The notes below the pieces were generated by a model. That model did not search any database. It worked only from the letters and a program-made list of their open reading frames with translations, and was not told where the DNA came from. A program made the position numbers and the translations under genes. From positions 247,417 through 311,416 of the forward strand of contig NW_011887298.1 in NCBI RefSeq assembly GCF_000151315.2: a DNA stretch of 64,000 nucleotides. The letters run 5' to 3'. The stretch is from Capsaspora owczarzaki ATCC 30864. Taxonomy: Eukaryota; Opisthokonta; Filasterea. Shown in pieces: positions 44,901 through 56,000 of the stretch; the stretch's first letter is position 1, and the number at the start of each line of letters is the position of its first letter.

Positions 44901-46153
44901 TTCCAAGACAGCTGCGGCTCCGGACATCAAAGTGGCTAAAAATCTCTATCATGCTCCGGCCGATGCGGTTGCCCCAATTACGTACGACTATGCGGTTTCG
45001 CCTCGAATCTACGACAAGCCCGTTGCCGTGACGCAAACGCTCCGTCCAGGGCTTGTTCTCGGAGACAAATTGGGCTCCGGGGCGTTCGGCGTCGTACTCC
45101 GCGGTCGAATCCCTCGCGCGCTTGTTCCAGCTGACGCGCAGTACCTTCTTTCAAATCCAGCGCAGCCTGATCTGGAGGTGGCAGTCAAAATGCTCCAACC
45201 CGAGTCCGGCGAACGTGCTCAGCAGGAATTTGTCGAGGAAGCTCGCATGGTCTCGCAGTTTGACAACCCGCATATCGTCCGTGCCATTGCCACATTGCTG
45301 GAGGCGAAACCACATCTGTGTGTGCTGGAGCTCATGCCACACGGCGACCTGCGCAGCGTGGTGCACCGGTCAAAGCAGGCCGGCCTCCGCTGGACAGCGG
45401 GCGAGTTTGGTCACGCCCTCGCTCAGGTGGCCGCGGGCTTGGCGTACCTGGAGTCGATTCGGTTTGTTCACCGCGACATTGCTGCCCGCAATTGTCTCGT
45501 GGGCGTTGGGCTTTCAGTCAAGATTTCCGACTTTGGCTTGACCCGTTCATTGGCCGAGGAGCACGACTATTACAAGATGGAGCACAAAGGCAGGCTTCCA
45601 GTCAAGGTGCATGCGTGAACTGGTCGTGTCGATGGGGCGGTGTGTGCTTGTGAAAAAGGGCTGGTGCACAGACTTGCTAACTTTTGGTTGCTTACCTGAA
45701 TCGGGGCGGGGGGGGGGGCGTCTCTGTTTGCACAGTGGATGGCTCCGGAATGCTTGAGTTTCCGCAAGTTTTCGCATCAAAGCGATATCTGGGCGTTTGG
45801 CGTACTCGCTTGTGAGTGTGGCATTTGTTGCGGACTTGAAAACGTTTCTTTTGCAGCGTGTCCAACGACTCGACTCATATGCTCGCTCCACAACAGGGGA
45901 AACGCTTTCTTATGGTGCGTCACCGTACGAGTCGCTTCCAATCAGTGAAGTTCTCGCCCATCTCGAGGCTGGCAAACGTTTGGAGTGCCCGAAGATGTGT
46001 CCGCCTGATGTGTTTGCGCAAGTCCGGGCGTGCTGGGAATGGAAGCCCCAAGCCCGGCCCACCGCTGCATCGTTGAGCGAGTATTTTACCGGGATGTCTG
46101 CCGGTGAAACGATTCGCGATATTGGTGCTGTTGTGCAAGCCTCCAAGTTCTAG
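41925..46153 (+). CDS. LRR receptor tyrosine kinase
   Basis: Fifteen exons: 41925..42094, 42167..42235, 42324..42392, 42504..42572, 42656..42727, 42821..42889, 42973..43035, 43101..43169, 43268..43342, 43427..43492, 43587..43655, 43756..43904, 43985..45606, 45736..45811 and 45897..46153, giving 987 residues. Parts in order: signal peptide (FWPVFLLGGLLIVTNGARA); about 11 leucine-rich repeats; a cysteine-rich segment (CHSQCATCYGSGPGACC); a Ser/Ala-rich stalk; one membrane helix (AIAGAIAGVVLLLVVMALIL, about 510-530); a tyrosine-rich juxtamembrane region; and a tyrosine kinase (about 690-960) with GSGAFGVV, VAVKML, HRDIAARN, DFG and VKWMAPE. All catalytic residues are present, and the activation loop has a YY pair (HDYYKME). 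The ligand is unknown. The extracellular design is not one I know from animals. Confidence 0.9.
42393..42503 (+). other. GC-AG intron in the receptor tyrosine kinase gene
   Basis: The donor is GCAAGT. Using it gives a 69-base repeat exon ending at the same leucine codon position as its neighbours, and the acceptor is GTGACAG. No GT in the right phase lies nearby. Outside the one altered base the donor is near-consensus, as usual for GC-AG introns. Confidence 0.75.
44130..44470 (+). repeat. Ser/Ala-rich coding repeat in the receptor stalk
   Basis: Imperfect 30-36-base units encode variants of SFASATSAASV. They form the extracellular stalk between the cysteine-rich segment and the membrane helix. 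The Ser/Thr density suits O-glycosylation. Confidence 0.8.
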
Positions 46154-46363
46154 ATCCAAAGATTGTTATTATTTTTTTATTTTTCCCTGTGTTTGTATTG
46201 CACTCTGAGCCAATTGCACAATCATTGCCACATCAAACAACAGTTTCATGTTTCCGTTCATAGCGAGTTTTGGTTGAGCTCATTTCCATTTATTCATTTT
46301 TTTTTGAAACTTTTTTTTCCATTGCACACTTTTCTGCTTGAAGCGTGAACGCAAAAGAACAGG

Positions 46364-49300
46364 ATGGGACGAAAGCGACGCGACGAGAGCGACGAGGACG
46401 AGCAGGAGCAACCGACTGCCCCTGCGCCCGCTGCTGCGACCACCGACAAGGGCAAGGGCGGCAACAAGAAGAGCCACGATAAGCAGTCCTCTTCATCATC
46501 ATCATCGTCATCGTCATCGTCATCGAGTGGCGGCGGCGGCAAGAAGAGCTCAGCCAGCAAGAAGAAGAGCGCACATGGCGCCGAGGACGACGACGAGGAC
46601 GCTTCTGCTTCTACGGCGGCTACTTCGACGGGTGCTGCTGCTGCTGCTGCTGCAGAGGACGATGGCAAGAAGGCCAAGGGCGGCAAGGGCGGCAAGAAGG
46701 GCAAGAAGAACCGCGGCGGCGATGACGACGACGACGACTGGGAGGCCGAGATGAACAAGCTCAAGGACCAAGGCGAGGTCGATCTGGCTGCCCAGTCCGC
46801 GGCAGTCGCTGCTGCAAGTGCCAGTGCCAGTGCTGCTGCTGCCAGTGCGGCGAAGGCGGCAGGCGATGACCAGGAGCAGGTCGAAACAGCTCAGCCCGCG
46901 GCTGCTGCTGCTGCTGCTCAAGGCAAGAAGGGCAAGGATGCTGCTGCTGCTGGAGGCAAGAACAACAATGCCAAGGGCGGCAAGAAGGGCAAGAAGAGTC
47001 GCGATGACGACGACGATTGGGAGGCAGAGATGAACCAGCTCCGCGAAGAGAACGAGAAGGCGCCCGCAGCGAGTGCAAAGGCCACGTCCAAGGCGGACGA
47101 GGATGTCGATCAGCTTGCGTCCACGCTGGCCGATGCATCCATTGCTGATGACAAGTCCAAGTCCAAGAAGAAGTCATCCAAAAAGGGCTCAAAGCACGAC
47201 GGTGGAGACGATGCCGACGACAGCACTGTGTCTGCACTTGCAACCAAGATGGCTGCTACGCTGTCCACTGCCGATGGCGGCGAGGAGGAGGAGGAGGACG
47301 CCAACCCCTTCACGGTGGTTTCTAAAAAGTCAAAGGCCAGCGGCAAGTCGAGCAAGAAGAATCGCCGCGCAGCCGAGCAAGACAACGACATGGATGACAT
47401 GCTGGTCGAGAACAACGACGACGCGCCCGAAGAAGAACCGCCAGTCACCGAGTCCAAGCCCAAGAAGCAGTCCAAGAAGGCTGCAGCGGAACAGGAAGAG
47501 CAAGATGCCGCGGCTGAGGCCGAGCCAGCAGAAGAAAAGAAGGACAAGAAGAAGAAAAAGAAGGCTGCTGCCAAGGAGGCCGAGGAGGATCAACCCGCTG
47601 ATGAAGCGCCTGTCGAGGAGGAGCCGGCTGCTGAGGACACTGTCAAGGAAAAGAAGAAAAAGTCCAAAAAGTCCAAGCAAGACCCAGAAGAAGAGCAGCC
47701 CGAAGATGCAGAGCTCCCCGTCGATGATGCTGGAGAGGCCCCTGTCAAGGAAAAGAAGAAGAAAAAGAAGAAGCACGATGCCGACGAGGATGGCGAGAGC
47801 GAAGCAACTGCTGCTGCTGCTACCGCAGAGGAACCGGCCGAAGTAGTGGCGGAAGAAGCTGCACGCGACAAGAAGAAGAAAAAGTCAAAGTCCGAGCTGG
47901 ACGAGAAGCAACTTCGCCGCCTCAACCGTGCATTCAACGAGGACTCCCGTCCTGACGATGAGCAACTTGCCGCAATTGCTGCCAAGGTGGGCTTGTCGGA
48001 AGAAGAAGTTTACTCGTGGTTCAAAGCCCAGCGAAAGCTTACTCGCCAAAGCAACCGGGAGGCGGCTGCAGCAGAAGAAGAGTCCCAGGCTGTCGAGGAA
48101 GAGGCTGCCCCCGCGGCCGCGGCCGCGGCTGCTGCCCCAGAACCGGTCGTTGAAGCGGAGTCGAATGATCGCAAAGCCAAGAGCGCCAAAAAACTGCGCG
48201 CACGCGAGCGCGCTCTTGCCAACAAGGAGAAGGGTCGCTCGACCACCAAGGATCGCAACGAGGACGACGACGATGATGCCGACGAGGCCGAGCGCAAGGC
48301 CAGCAAGGCCTCCGAGACGTATGGCGACGACGATGAGGACGAGGACGGCGACAAGCCGCAGGAAACCGAGGCTGCCAAGTCCGCATCCAAGGGCAAAAAG
48401 CCACGCAAGGCTCGCGCTGACGACGACGATGATGATGATGAGGGATATTCTCGAGGCATGTACAACGAAGATGCCCAGCAAGACGAGGTACGACGGGCGG
48501 TTGTTCGGAAGTGATTGTTGAGCATTTGGTTTGTTTTGGTTTTGTTGTCTCGGGACAGTAACTCACTTGCAAACACACCTCTTTGCGCAGGAGAATGACG
48601 AGAAGGAAGAGCTCACTGGTCGCGAGGAGCGCAAGGCTCGTAAGTTGCGTGAACGTGAGGCCAAGATTGCTGCCGCTCGCGGACCTGCCGGCATTTCGCA
48701 GTTCTCCGTCCAGCAAGCCAACCTCAACTCGCAGTCTGTCAGCGACAATGCGACGGATGTCAAGATTGACGGCTTTAGCATTTCCGCTGGTGGCAAGGAC
48801 TTGTTTGTCAACGCCAACCTTACCATTGTTCCTGGTCGACGATACGGTTTGGTAAGAATACCCCTGCTTGCGATTCACAACCCCTTGTTCATCTTTGTGT
48901 GCTTTTGAAGACGCGGCCCTCATCTCGCACTTGCGCTCATCCGGTTCTTATTTCTTTCTGTGTTTTTTTTTTGTTCCTTTTTCTTTTTCTTGTTTGGCTT
49001 GCTTGTCAACGTGCGCTAGCTGGGTCCCAACGGTCGCGGCAAAACCACCCTGCTGCGCCACATTGCAAACCGCGAGCTTGCCATTCCCAAGAACATTGAT
49101 GTGCTTTATGTGGAGCAAGAAATCGAGGCTGACGGCACCTCCGTTGTGGAAGCCGTTTTGCGCGCCGACACTGTCCGCATCAATCTGCTGGAAGAAGAAA
49201 AGCGCCTGCTGGCCGAGTTGCAAGTGGTAAGCAGAGGCATTCTATTTGGTGGACTTTTGGTCGGTTCCTGGCCGAGGGGGAAAACTCATTCTTTAATATT

Positions 49301-50784
49301 CTCGTCCTCAACAGAAATCCTCAACGGAAGCCACCAAACGCCTGCAACAAGTCACTGACGAGCTGAAGGCCATTGGAGCTGCCTCCGCGGAATCTCGTGC
49401 GCGACGGATTTTGGCTGGTCTCGGCTTTGACCGCAAAATGCAACGACGACCAACCAACTCGTTCTCTGGTGGTTGGCGCATGCGTGTGTCCTTGGCGCGC
49501 GCTCTCTTCATCGAGCCTACGCTCCTGTTGCTTGATGAGCCGACCAATCACCTCGATTTGAACGCCGTCATCTGGCTGGACAACTACCTGTCCACCTGGA
49601 AGAAGATGTTGCTTGTCGTTTCCCACGATCAAGACTTTTTGAATTCGGTGAGTCGCGAGTTTTTTTCTTTTGATGGGAGAAGTGGATTTTGTCGGAGAGA
49701 ATCTGCAATCGCACCAACGCACAACCATTTGCTTTTTTTTTAATTTTTTTTTTGTTTTGCTTTGTTTGGTTTTCACCGTCCTCAGGTCTGCACCGATATC
49801 ATCCACTTGGAAGACCGAAAACTGCACTACTACCGTGGCAACTACTTTGACTTTAAGAAGATGCACGCCCAAAAGGTTGTCGAGCAGCAGAAGCAGTGGG
49901 AGAAGCAGCAAAAGCAGCTCAAGGCGCTCAAGGCTGCTGGCCACTCGTCCAAGGACGCGCTTGAGAAGGCCCGGCGATTGCAAGTCGCCAAGGGCGGCAA
50001 GAAGCCCGCCGGCAAGAACGTTGACGACGACGACGTTGGCAACAAGCTCGAGCTGATTGAGAAGCCGCGCGACTACATTGTCAACTTCCACTTTGTCGAC
50101 CCGCCGCAGCTGCCCCCGCCGATCATTGAGGTGGTGGACGTTGGCTTCAACTACCCGAACTGCCCCAAGCTCTTTGATGATGTCAACATGGGTGTCACCA
50201 TGGACACGCGCATGTGCATCGTGGGCCCGAACGGTGTCGGCAAGTCGACCCTGCTCAACCTGATTATTGGCGAGCTCAACCCGACCGAGGGTGAGGTCCG
50301 TCGCAACCGCAAGCTGCGTATCGGCCGCTACAACCAGCACTTTGTCGACGTGCTGCCCATGGACATTTCTCCCACCGAGTACCTCATGAACACGTTCAAC
50401 AAGGTGAACGAGCAATGCCGCGCGCAGCTGGGTCGCTTTGGTCTTGTGAGCCATGCCCACACCATCCCGATTCGTGACTTGTCTGGCGGTCAAAAGGCGC
50501 GTGTCGTCTTTGCCGCGCTCGTCTTCCAAGAGCCGCACATCCTCTTCTTTGACGAACCGACCAACCATCTCGACATCGAGTCGATCGATGCGCTGGTCGA
50601 GGCCATTGAGCAGTTCAAGGGTGGTGTGGTTGTTGTGTCGCACGATGCACGTCTCATCACCGAGACCGAGTGCCAGCTGTGGGTCTGCGACGAGCGCGAC
50701 TGCATCAAGTTTGACGGTGACTTTGACGACTATCGCGATCTCATTCTGGCTCAGCTGGAGGAGGCCGAGCGCAACGCTGCTTAA
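46364..50784 (+). CDS. ABCF1: ABCF1 (ABC50)-type ATPase with homeodomain-like segment
   Basis: Exons are 46364..48487, 48591..48851, 49020..49226, 49315..49647 and 49786..50784, giving 1307 residues. There are two ABC domains and no membrane helix: [27 protein letters not shown] and [12 protein letters not shown] in the first; [24 protein letters not shown] and [11 protein letters not shown] in the second. ABCF1 binds eIF2 and ribosomes in translation initiation. The N-terminal 700 residues are charged and low-complexity (Lys/Glu/Asp/Ala), with two copies of DDDWEAEMN(K/Q)L, a motif reminiscent of eIF5B. Residues about 510-566 look like a homeodomain (see findings). The linker between the ABC domains is lysine-rich. 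ABCF1 rather than ABCF2/3 is inferred from the long charged N-terminus. Confidence 0.9.
47891..48061 (+). other. Homeodomain-like segment inside ABCF1
   Basis: Residues about 510-566. The order is helix 1 ([15 protein letters not shown]), helix 2 ([14 protein letters not shown]), a short turn, then helix 3 ([18 protein letters not shown]). The L..L...F, LA..(V/L)GL and V..WF..(Q)RK positions match the homeodomain pattern. The segment is flanked by charged disordered sequence. Confidence 0.6.
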
Positions 50785-51097
50785 AAAAACAAAAACAAAA
50801 GCAAAAAACAAAAAAAAAAGTCCAGTTGTTTTATTTTGATGTGTTGTTTTGTGTCATTTTGTGTCTTTCGCTGTTGTTGTTGTTGTTGTTGTTGTTGTCC
50901 TTGTTTGCTTGGAATTTGAGTTTCGGCAGAATACATCGAGCAATCTCGAATCATGTTTGAAGCAGTTTTGCTTTTTTGTCTTTGTCTTTGTTTTTGTTTT
51001 TGTTGCTTTCTCGTTCAGTATCACTCCAACCCCCTTCCACACACCGCGACCACCTCTTCCCTTTCCCTCCCTCCCTTTCGATTTCGTAGCACCCACA
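50785..51097. other. Intergenic region, ABCF1 / desaturase
   Basis: Two genes in the same direction are separated by 313 bases of T-rich sequence with TTG and CTTTGT repeats, and a pyrimidine-rich block right before the desaturase start. Confidence 0.5.
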
Positions 51098-52644
51098 ATG
51101 GCGATCGTCGGCCTGGGAACGTCCAAGCTGGCTGCCGGCAAGTCCAAGTCGACTGGGCAGTTCCTCATTTCTCGTGGCGTCCAGCTCTTCTACGCCTTTG
51201 GCTGGCTCTTTGCCTTCACGGTGCCCTTCCGCTGGGAGCTCCTCGCGCTCGCCGTCGCGTCCTACTACCTCCGCATGTTCTTTGTCACTGCAGGTCTGTT
51301 CTTGTGATCTCGTCCCTTTCCATCACCACCAGCTTGCTTTCGCAGTGCATAACATTGATGCATGGGCTTTTTTTTTTTTTTTTGGATCATCTTCTCGCGC
51401 TGCGACATCTCTTCCCCGGCGTCCATCGCCACCGCCATCCTGCGGTGTAGTGTTGGCATCGCTTTGTGCCAGTTGAGTTTTCAGAGTCAGCTGCCCAGCA
51501 GCGATCGTCGCAACATCGCCTTTTCAATGTCGATGAGCATCTGCTACGCCTGCTGCTCTTTTTTTTTTTTTTTTTTTTTTTGATTTTTTTTTTTGTTTTC
51601 TTTTGTTTTCTGAGCTCTTTTTTTTTTTTTTTTCAATCTGCTCGGCTTCGACATTCTGGTTTTGCAATAGTTCAATGCTCACATCTGCGGTTTTTTTTTG
51701 GTTGTTTGTTTTTGTGGCTTGGTGTTCCAGGATACCACCGCTACTTTTCACACATGACCTTCCAGACCTCGCGCGCATTCCAGTTCTTCTTGGCGTTTAT
51801 GGCAGAGACGTCTGTGCAGCAGGGCGTTTGCTGGTGGGCGGCTCACCACCGCCAGCACCACCGCCAGTGTGACACTGAGAAGGACCCGCATTCGCCGTCC
51901 CGCCTCGGCTTCTGGAAGTCGCACATGCTCTGGGTTGAGGACGCCGACAACTACGAGACCCACTGGGAGCTTGTCCCAGACCTTGTCAAGTTCCCCGAGA
52001 TTGTGGCCGTGTCGGAGAGCTTCCTGATCCCTCCCACGCTGTACGGCGCTGCCATCTACTTGCTCGGCGGCTACGACGTGTTTATCTGGGCCTTTGTCGT
52101 CTCCACCTGGGCTGTCTCCCACGGCACCTTCCTTGTCAACTCGGCCAACCACATCTGGGGGCGCGAGCGCTTCATTTGCCAGTACCAGCCCGGTTGCACG
52201 GCCAAGAACAACTGGTGGGTCACTGTCTTCACCCTCGGCGAGGGCTGGCACAACAACCACCACGCCAACATGAAGGTCTGTCGCCAGGGCATCTACTGGT
52301 ACGAGATTGACATCACCTACTATGTTCTCCGGGTGCTGCAGGCTCTGGGCATTGTCTGGAACATTCGCGAGCCCAACTATGAGGGTGTCGACCGCCGAAA
52401 GGCCGAGTTCCTCGAGTACAAGGCCAAGCTGGCTGGCGCCAATGTTGCCCACGCCGCTGGCTTGGACTCGACCCTGCTGTCCAAGCACTCGCACGACAAC
52501 GAGGACATTGACGCGCCCGTCGTCGCCGACGGCCCTGCTTCCGCGGCTGCTGCTGCCGCCGCCGCCGCCGCTGTCGATGAAGACACGACAACCGAGCGTC
52601 GCTATCCCCAGCGAAGTCGTACTCCCTCGCGCTCCACCCGTTAA
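51098..52644 (+). CDS. Membrane acyl (delta-9-type) fatty acid desaturase
   Basis: Exons are 51098..51293 and 51731..52644, giving 369 residues. Three histidine boxes that hold the di-iron centre are present: HRYFSH (68-73), HHRQHH (104-109) and HNNHH (about 239-243, in EGWHNNHHANMK). Hydrophobic segments lie at residues 30-65, 80-100 and around 170-205. The enzyme inserts a double bond in a long-chain acyl group using oxygen and electrons from cytochrome b5 or ferredoxin. There is no fused cytochrome b5 domain, unlike fungal Ole1. The text around box 2 (KDPHSPSRLGFWKSHMLW) resembles bacterial acyl-lipid desaturases as much as animal SCD. The tail has an Ala run and a Ser/Arg end. The 437-base intron is full of T-runs. 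Confidence 0.9.
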
Positions 52645-53004
52645 AAGAGAGAAGAAAAAACAAAAACAGAATTCCCGAGTTTTCATGAGCAGGTTGATTC
52701 TTAAATATCGGTTTGTGTTAATTTCATCCTATCAGCGTGCGTCCTGTGTGGCATCACTTGGCTGCAGTGCTTTGCTAGTGATACTGGCGGGGTGTGTGTT
52801 TCTTGAGGTGTTTCGTTGTGTCGTTTGAGTCGTCCTGGCGATTTCTTTTGTTTGATTCAAATTACAAGCTTAAACTGCTGGTTTGGTTTGTTCAAAAGTT
52901 GTAGTTTTCTTTCGAGTACACAATGTTATTTTGACAAACTCAATCTAAAAAAAAAATGGTGTGGGTTGCATGACACTGAAAAATCATCGAACTCAACCTT
53001 CGCG
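52645..53004. other. Convergent intergenic region, desaturase / LGL-tomosyn
   Basis: Shared 3' regions of two convergent genes. No supported coding exon or clear polyadenylation signal was picked out. Confidence 0.45.
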
Positions 53005-56000
53005 TCAGGCTTTGAAGAGCGCGTTTCGGTCCGTGGTGCTCTTCTTGCTGGCCGCCTTAAACAGACTCGCAGGCTTTGCAGGCATTTGCCGGAATGGCGC
53101 AAACAACGTACTTTGGGCGTCATTTAGCGCAGTTCTGTTCCGGAAGAAAGAAAAAAAAAAAAGAGTGACAATTAGCTTGCAATCAATCACAGCCAAAAGA
53201 AGAAGAAAACCTACGTAGGGGCATTGTCAAGCAAGGTACATCGCTTGAGAACTCCAGATGGAGACACGAGAGAAACACGGCCAAGCGGAGAGATGGTAGC
53301 CACCACAGCGCTGTCGAGACGACAACAAAATGGTAAGTTCACGAGAATAGCGCAAACATTTCCGCCCAAACGACCTACCGGCCCAGAGTCGAGTCCAAAA
53401 CCGAGTTGGAGAGCATGAGGCGGAGATCCAGCAGCGACAAGACGCGAATTTCGCCGTTTTCGGTCAGCAGCGCAAAAGCGACATCGCCTATGTGACAGGA
53501 AGCAAAACACAAGAAAACAAAAAAATAAAACGAGTGAGAACCAGCAGTACAACTCAGCCCCACGTTCAAGGTGAAGAAGAAGAAGGGATGACGCACTGCC
53601 AACAGAAACAATCTCGGCGTTCATGATTGTTTGGTCTTGCGGCAACTTGTACAGGCGCTTTTGATCAGGAAGAGCAAGAACGCGCGCGTGCTTGGTGTCT
53701 GAAACAACGAGGAAGTGGAATTCATGATCCTCATCGTCCTCGAGGGCACCCGATGAGGACGGTCGACTGGTCTGTTCGTCCACCATCTCGGCCACGACAG
53801 CGTGCTCAAAAGCACTGAGGTCCACCCACTCAATGTAAGGGGCATCCACGACAGTACCGTTCGGATCGAGAATGTTGATAGACAGCACGCGGGAAGGTGA
53901 CATAAAGTTGACGACCAGGCCTGCCTTGAACAAGGTCTGCTTTCCAGTAATGCGAATCATGAAAGTGTAGATGGATCCGTAAAGAGTGCCGACGAGCAAA
54001 GCGGGTTGCTGGCCAGGCTCTGATGATATCGCCAAAACGAGCAAAACAACGAATAAAAGCAATGTCAGTTTCCAAATTCGACCAATTCAACGTTGAAAAC
54101 CTCCAATCGCAATTGCGCGTCACCTTTGGTCGATACAAATGTATCGGACAACTTCAAGCAGGTAATCTCATTCTTAGTACGCGTGGCATCCGAGGGAGCT
54201 TCCGGGTTGACTGCAGCAAAGCCAAACACACAAAACACAGTTAGTGGTCATGGTTCTTTCTTTTTTCAAATGTTCAGTTTGTCGTGCGGTAAAGCATACC
54301 TGGGAGATCAACGTTCGCCAGCGTGAATACAGGCAACCAAGTCTTGGTAGAGAGCACAGTCAGACCAAATTCGTCCGCAATACAAAACCTGCAAGCAGCC
54401 AACCAGAGTTGGCAACACACGCTTTGGGCGTGAGTCTGTGGAACAACAACGCATTTTCCACCAACCACACACACACACACAAAAATCACTCTTTATCGCA
54501 AGACACGCACAGCTGCCAGGCCGAGTTGAAGGCAATGCAGTTAATGTTGCGGATGTGACGGCCGCTATCCTTTTCGACAACAGTGTAATGTGCAATCAGC
54601 TGAAACCCGACGAGCGCCTTGACCGACTCGGAGGTGAGTGTGGCGGCTTCGGCGTAGTTGGTGTTGGCGAGGTGAAGCTCCGTGTCAAGCACAGGGCCAG
54701 CTGCAGCTGTAGGAAGCGGCGACGGTGGTGCAATGCTGTTGAGTTTCGCACTCGGATTCCGACCAGCTGCGCGCTCAATCTCGAATCGAATGTCGTTCGC
54801 GCGGTGGAAGAGACGGGAGATGCAATCTTCGATGGTGACGCTCTTGGCAAGCATCTCCATGCTGGTACTCTCGGTAAATCCCATCTCCATGAGCTTTTCG
54901 ATTTTCTTGGACGTCTTTTTCGAGTCGGTTGGGGACTTCTTTTTGGCAAGGCGCTTGGCCTCGTAGGCGGCGTACTCCATGCGCGCGGCGGTGGCACGCT
55001 CCATCAACGCGACAGCCGCTTCCGCCAGAGTGCCAGGCTCGAGTTCTTCCTCGCACCAGCTGTCTTGGAATCCCATCGCCTGCAACTTGGCCATGTTGTC
55101 GTCCCATTCTTTTTGCTGTTGCTCGCTTGCAAACAAGGCGCGCCGGCCCTTCTTTTTGCCAGCAGTCATGCGAAGCTGTGCCACACGCGCTTTGCGCTCC
55201 TCGGACGACGAGTCGGAAGCAAACGAGCCTTCGGATGCCGCGCTGGCTGCAGCGGCGGCGGCAGCAGCAGCAGCCGCGGCCGCAGCCTTGTCGCTCTTCT
55301 TGGCTTTGGCTTCCGGGGTCTTGGTCATTTGTCGCTTGACGACAATGGTGTTGAGCTGGACCTTTTGTGCAATCAGACTGAAAGAGAAGAGCATGGCCGT
55401 GCCGCATCCGACCGCGACAGCCAGCGTGCGGCTTTTGGCACACAACGATACGTGTGTCACAACGGTATCTTCGGTAGTCAGGCCAAGCGTGTCGGCAAAG
55501 TAAGGCTTGATGTCCACCGAGTACAAGAGCATGATGGAGATGGCTGACACGTCCCAAAAGTTAATGGCTCCGTTCTCGTGGCCCGTGATTAAGAGATCCA
55601 ACGAGAGCTGCTCCTTGTTGATGCCAGACATGCCGCCCGAGATGGGAAACTCGCGGTCTGACTTGCCCAAGTGCGTGTTTTGCTTGGCACCGGCATTCTT
55701 GAGCGCTTGCAAAAAGGCGTTCGAGATGCCAGTGCATTGCTGGACACAGGACACTGGCGAGCGTTGCAACTCGAACGGATAGGGCATCGGGAAGAATGGA
55801 TAGCCGGGAGTAACGAGGTCCACCACCGCAACGCCCGTCTCGGTCACGACAATGAGCGCGAGAGGATTGTGGATGGCATTCGGCCAGGGCGATTGAGCGA
55901 CCACCTGCAGAGAAATGACCTTGCTCTCAAAGCAAAACATTTTCTGCGTTTTTGCCTGCGAAATGTAAACAGTGTGGAGACCGTCCGTTTTGGAGGTGCC

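Noticed and set aside
49321-50811. 496-residue open frame on the minus strand
   Set aside because: Antisense to ABCF1 exons 4-5, which carry clear ABC motifs.
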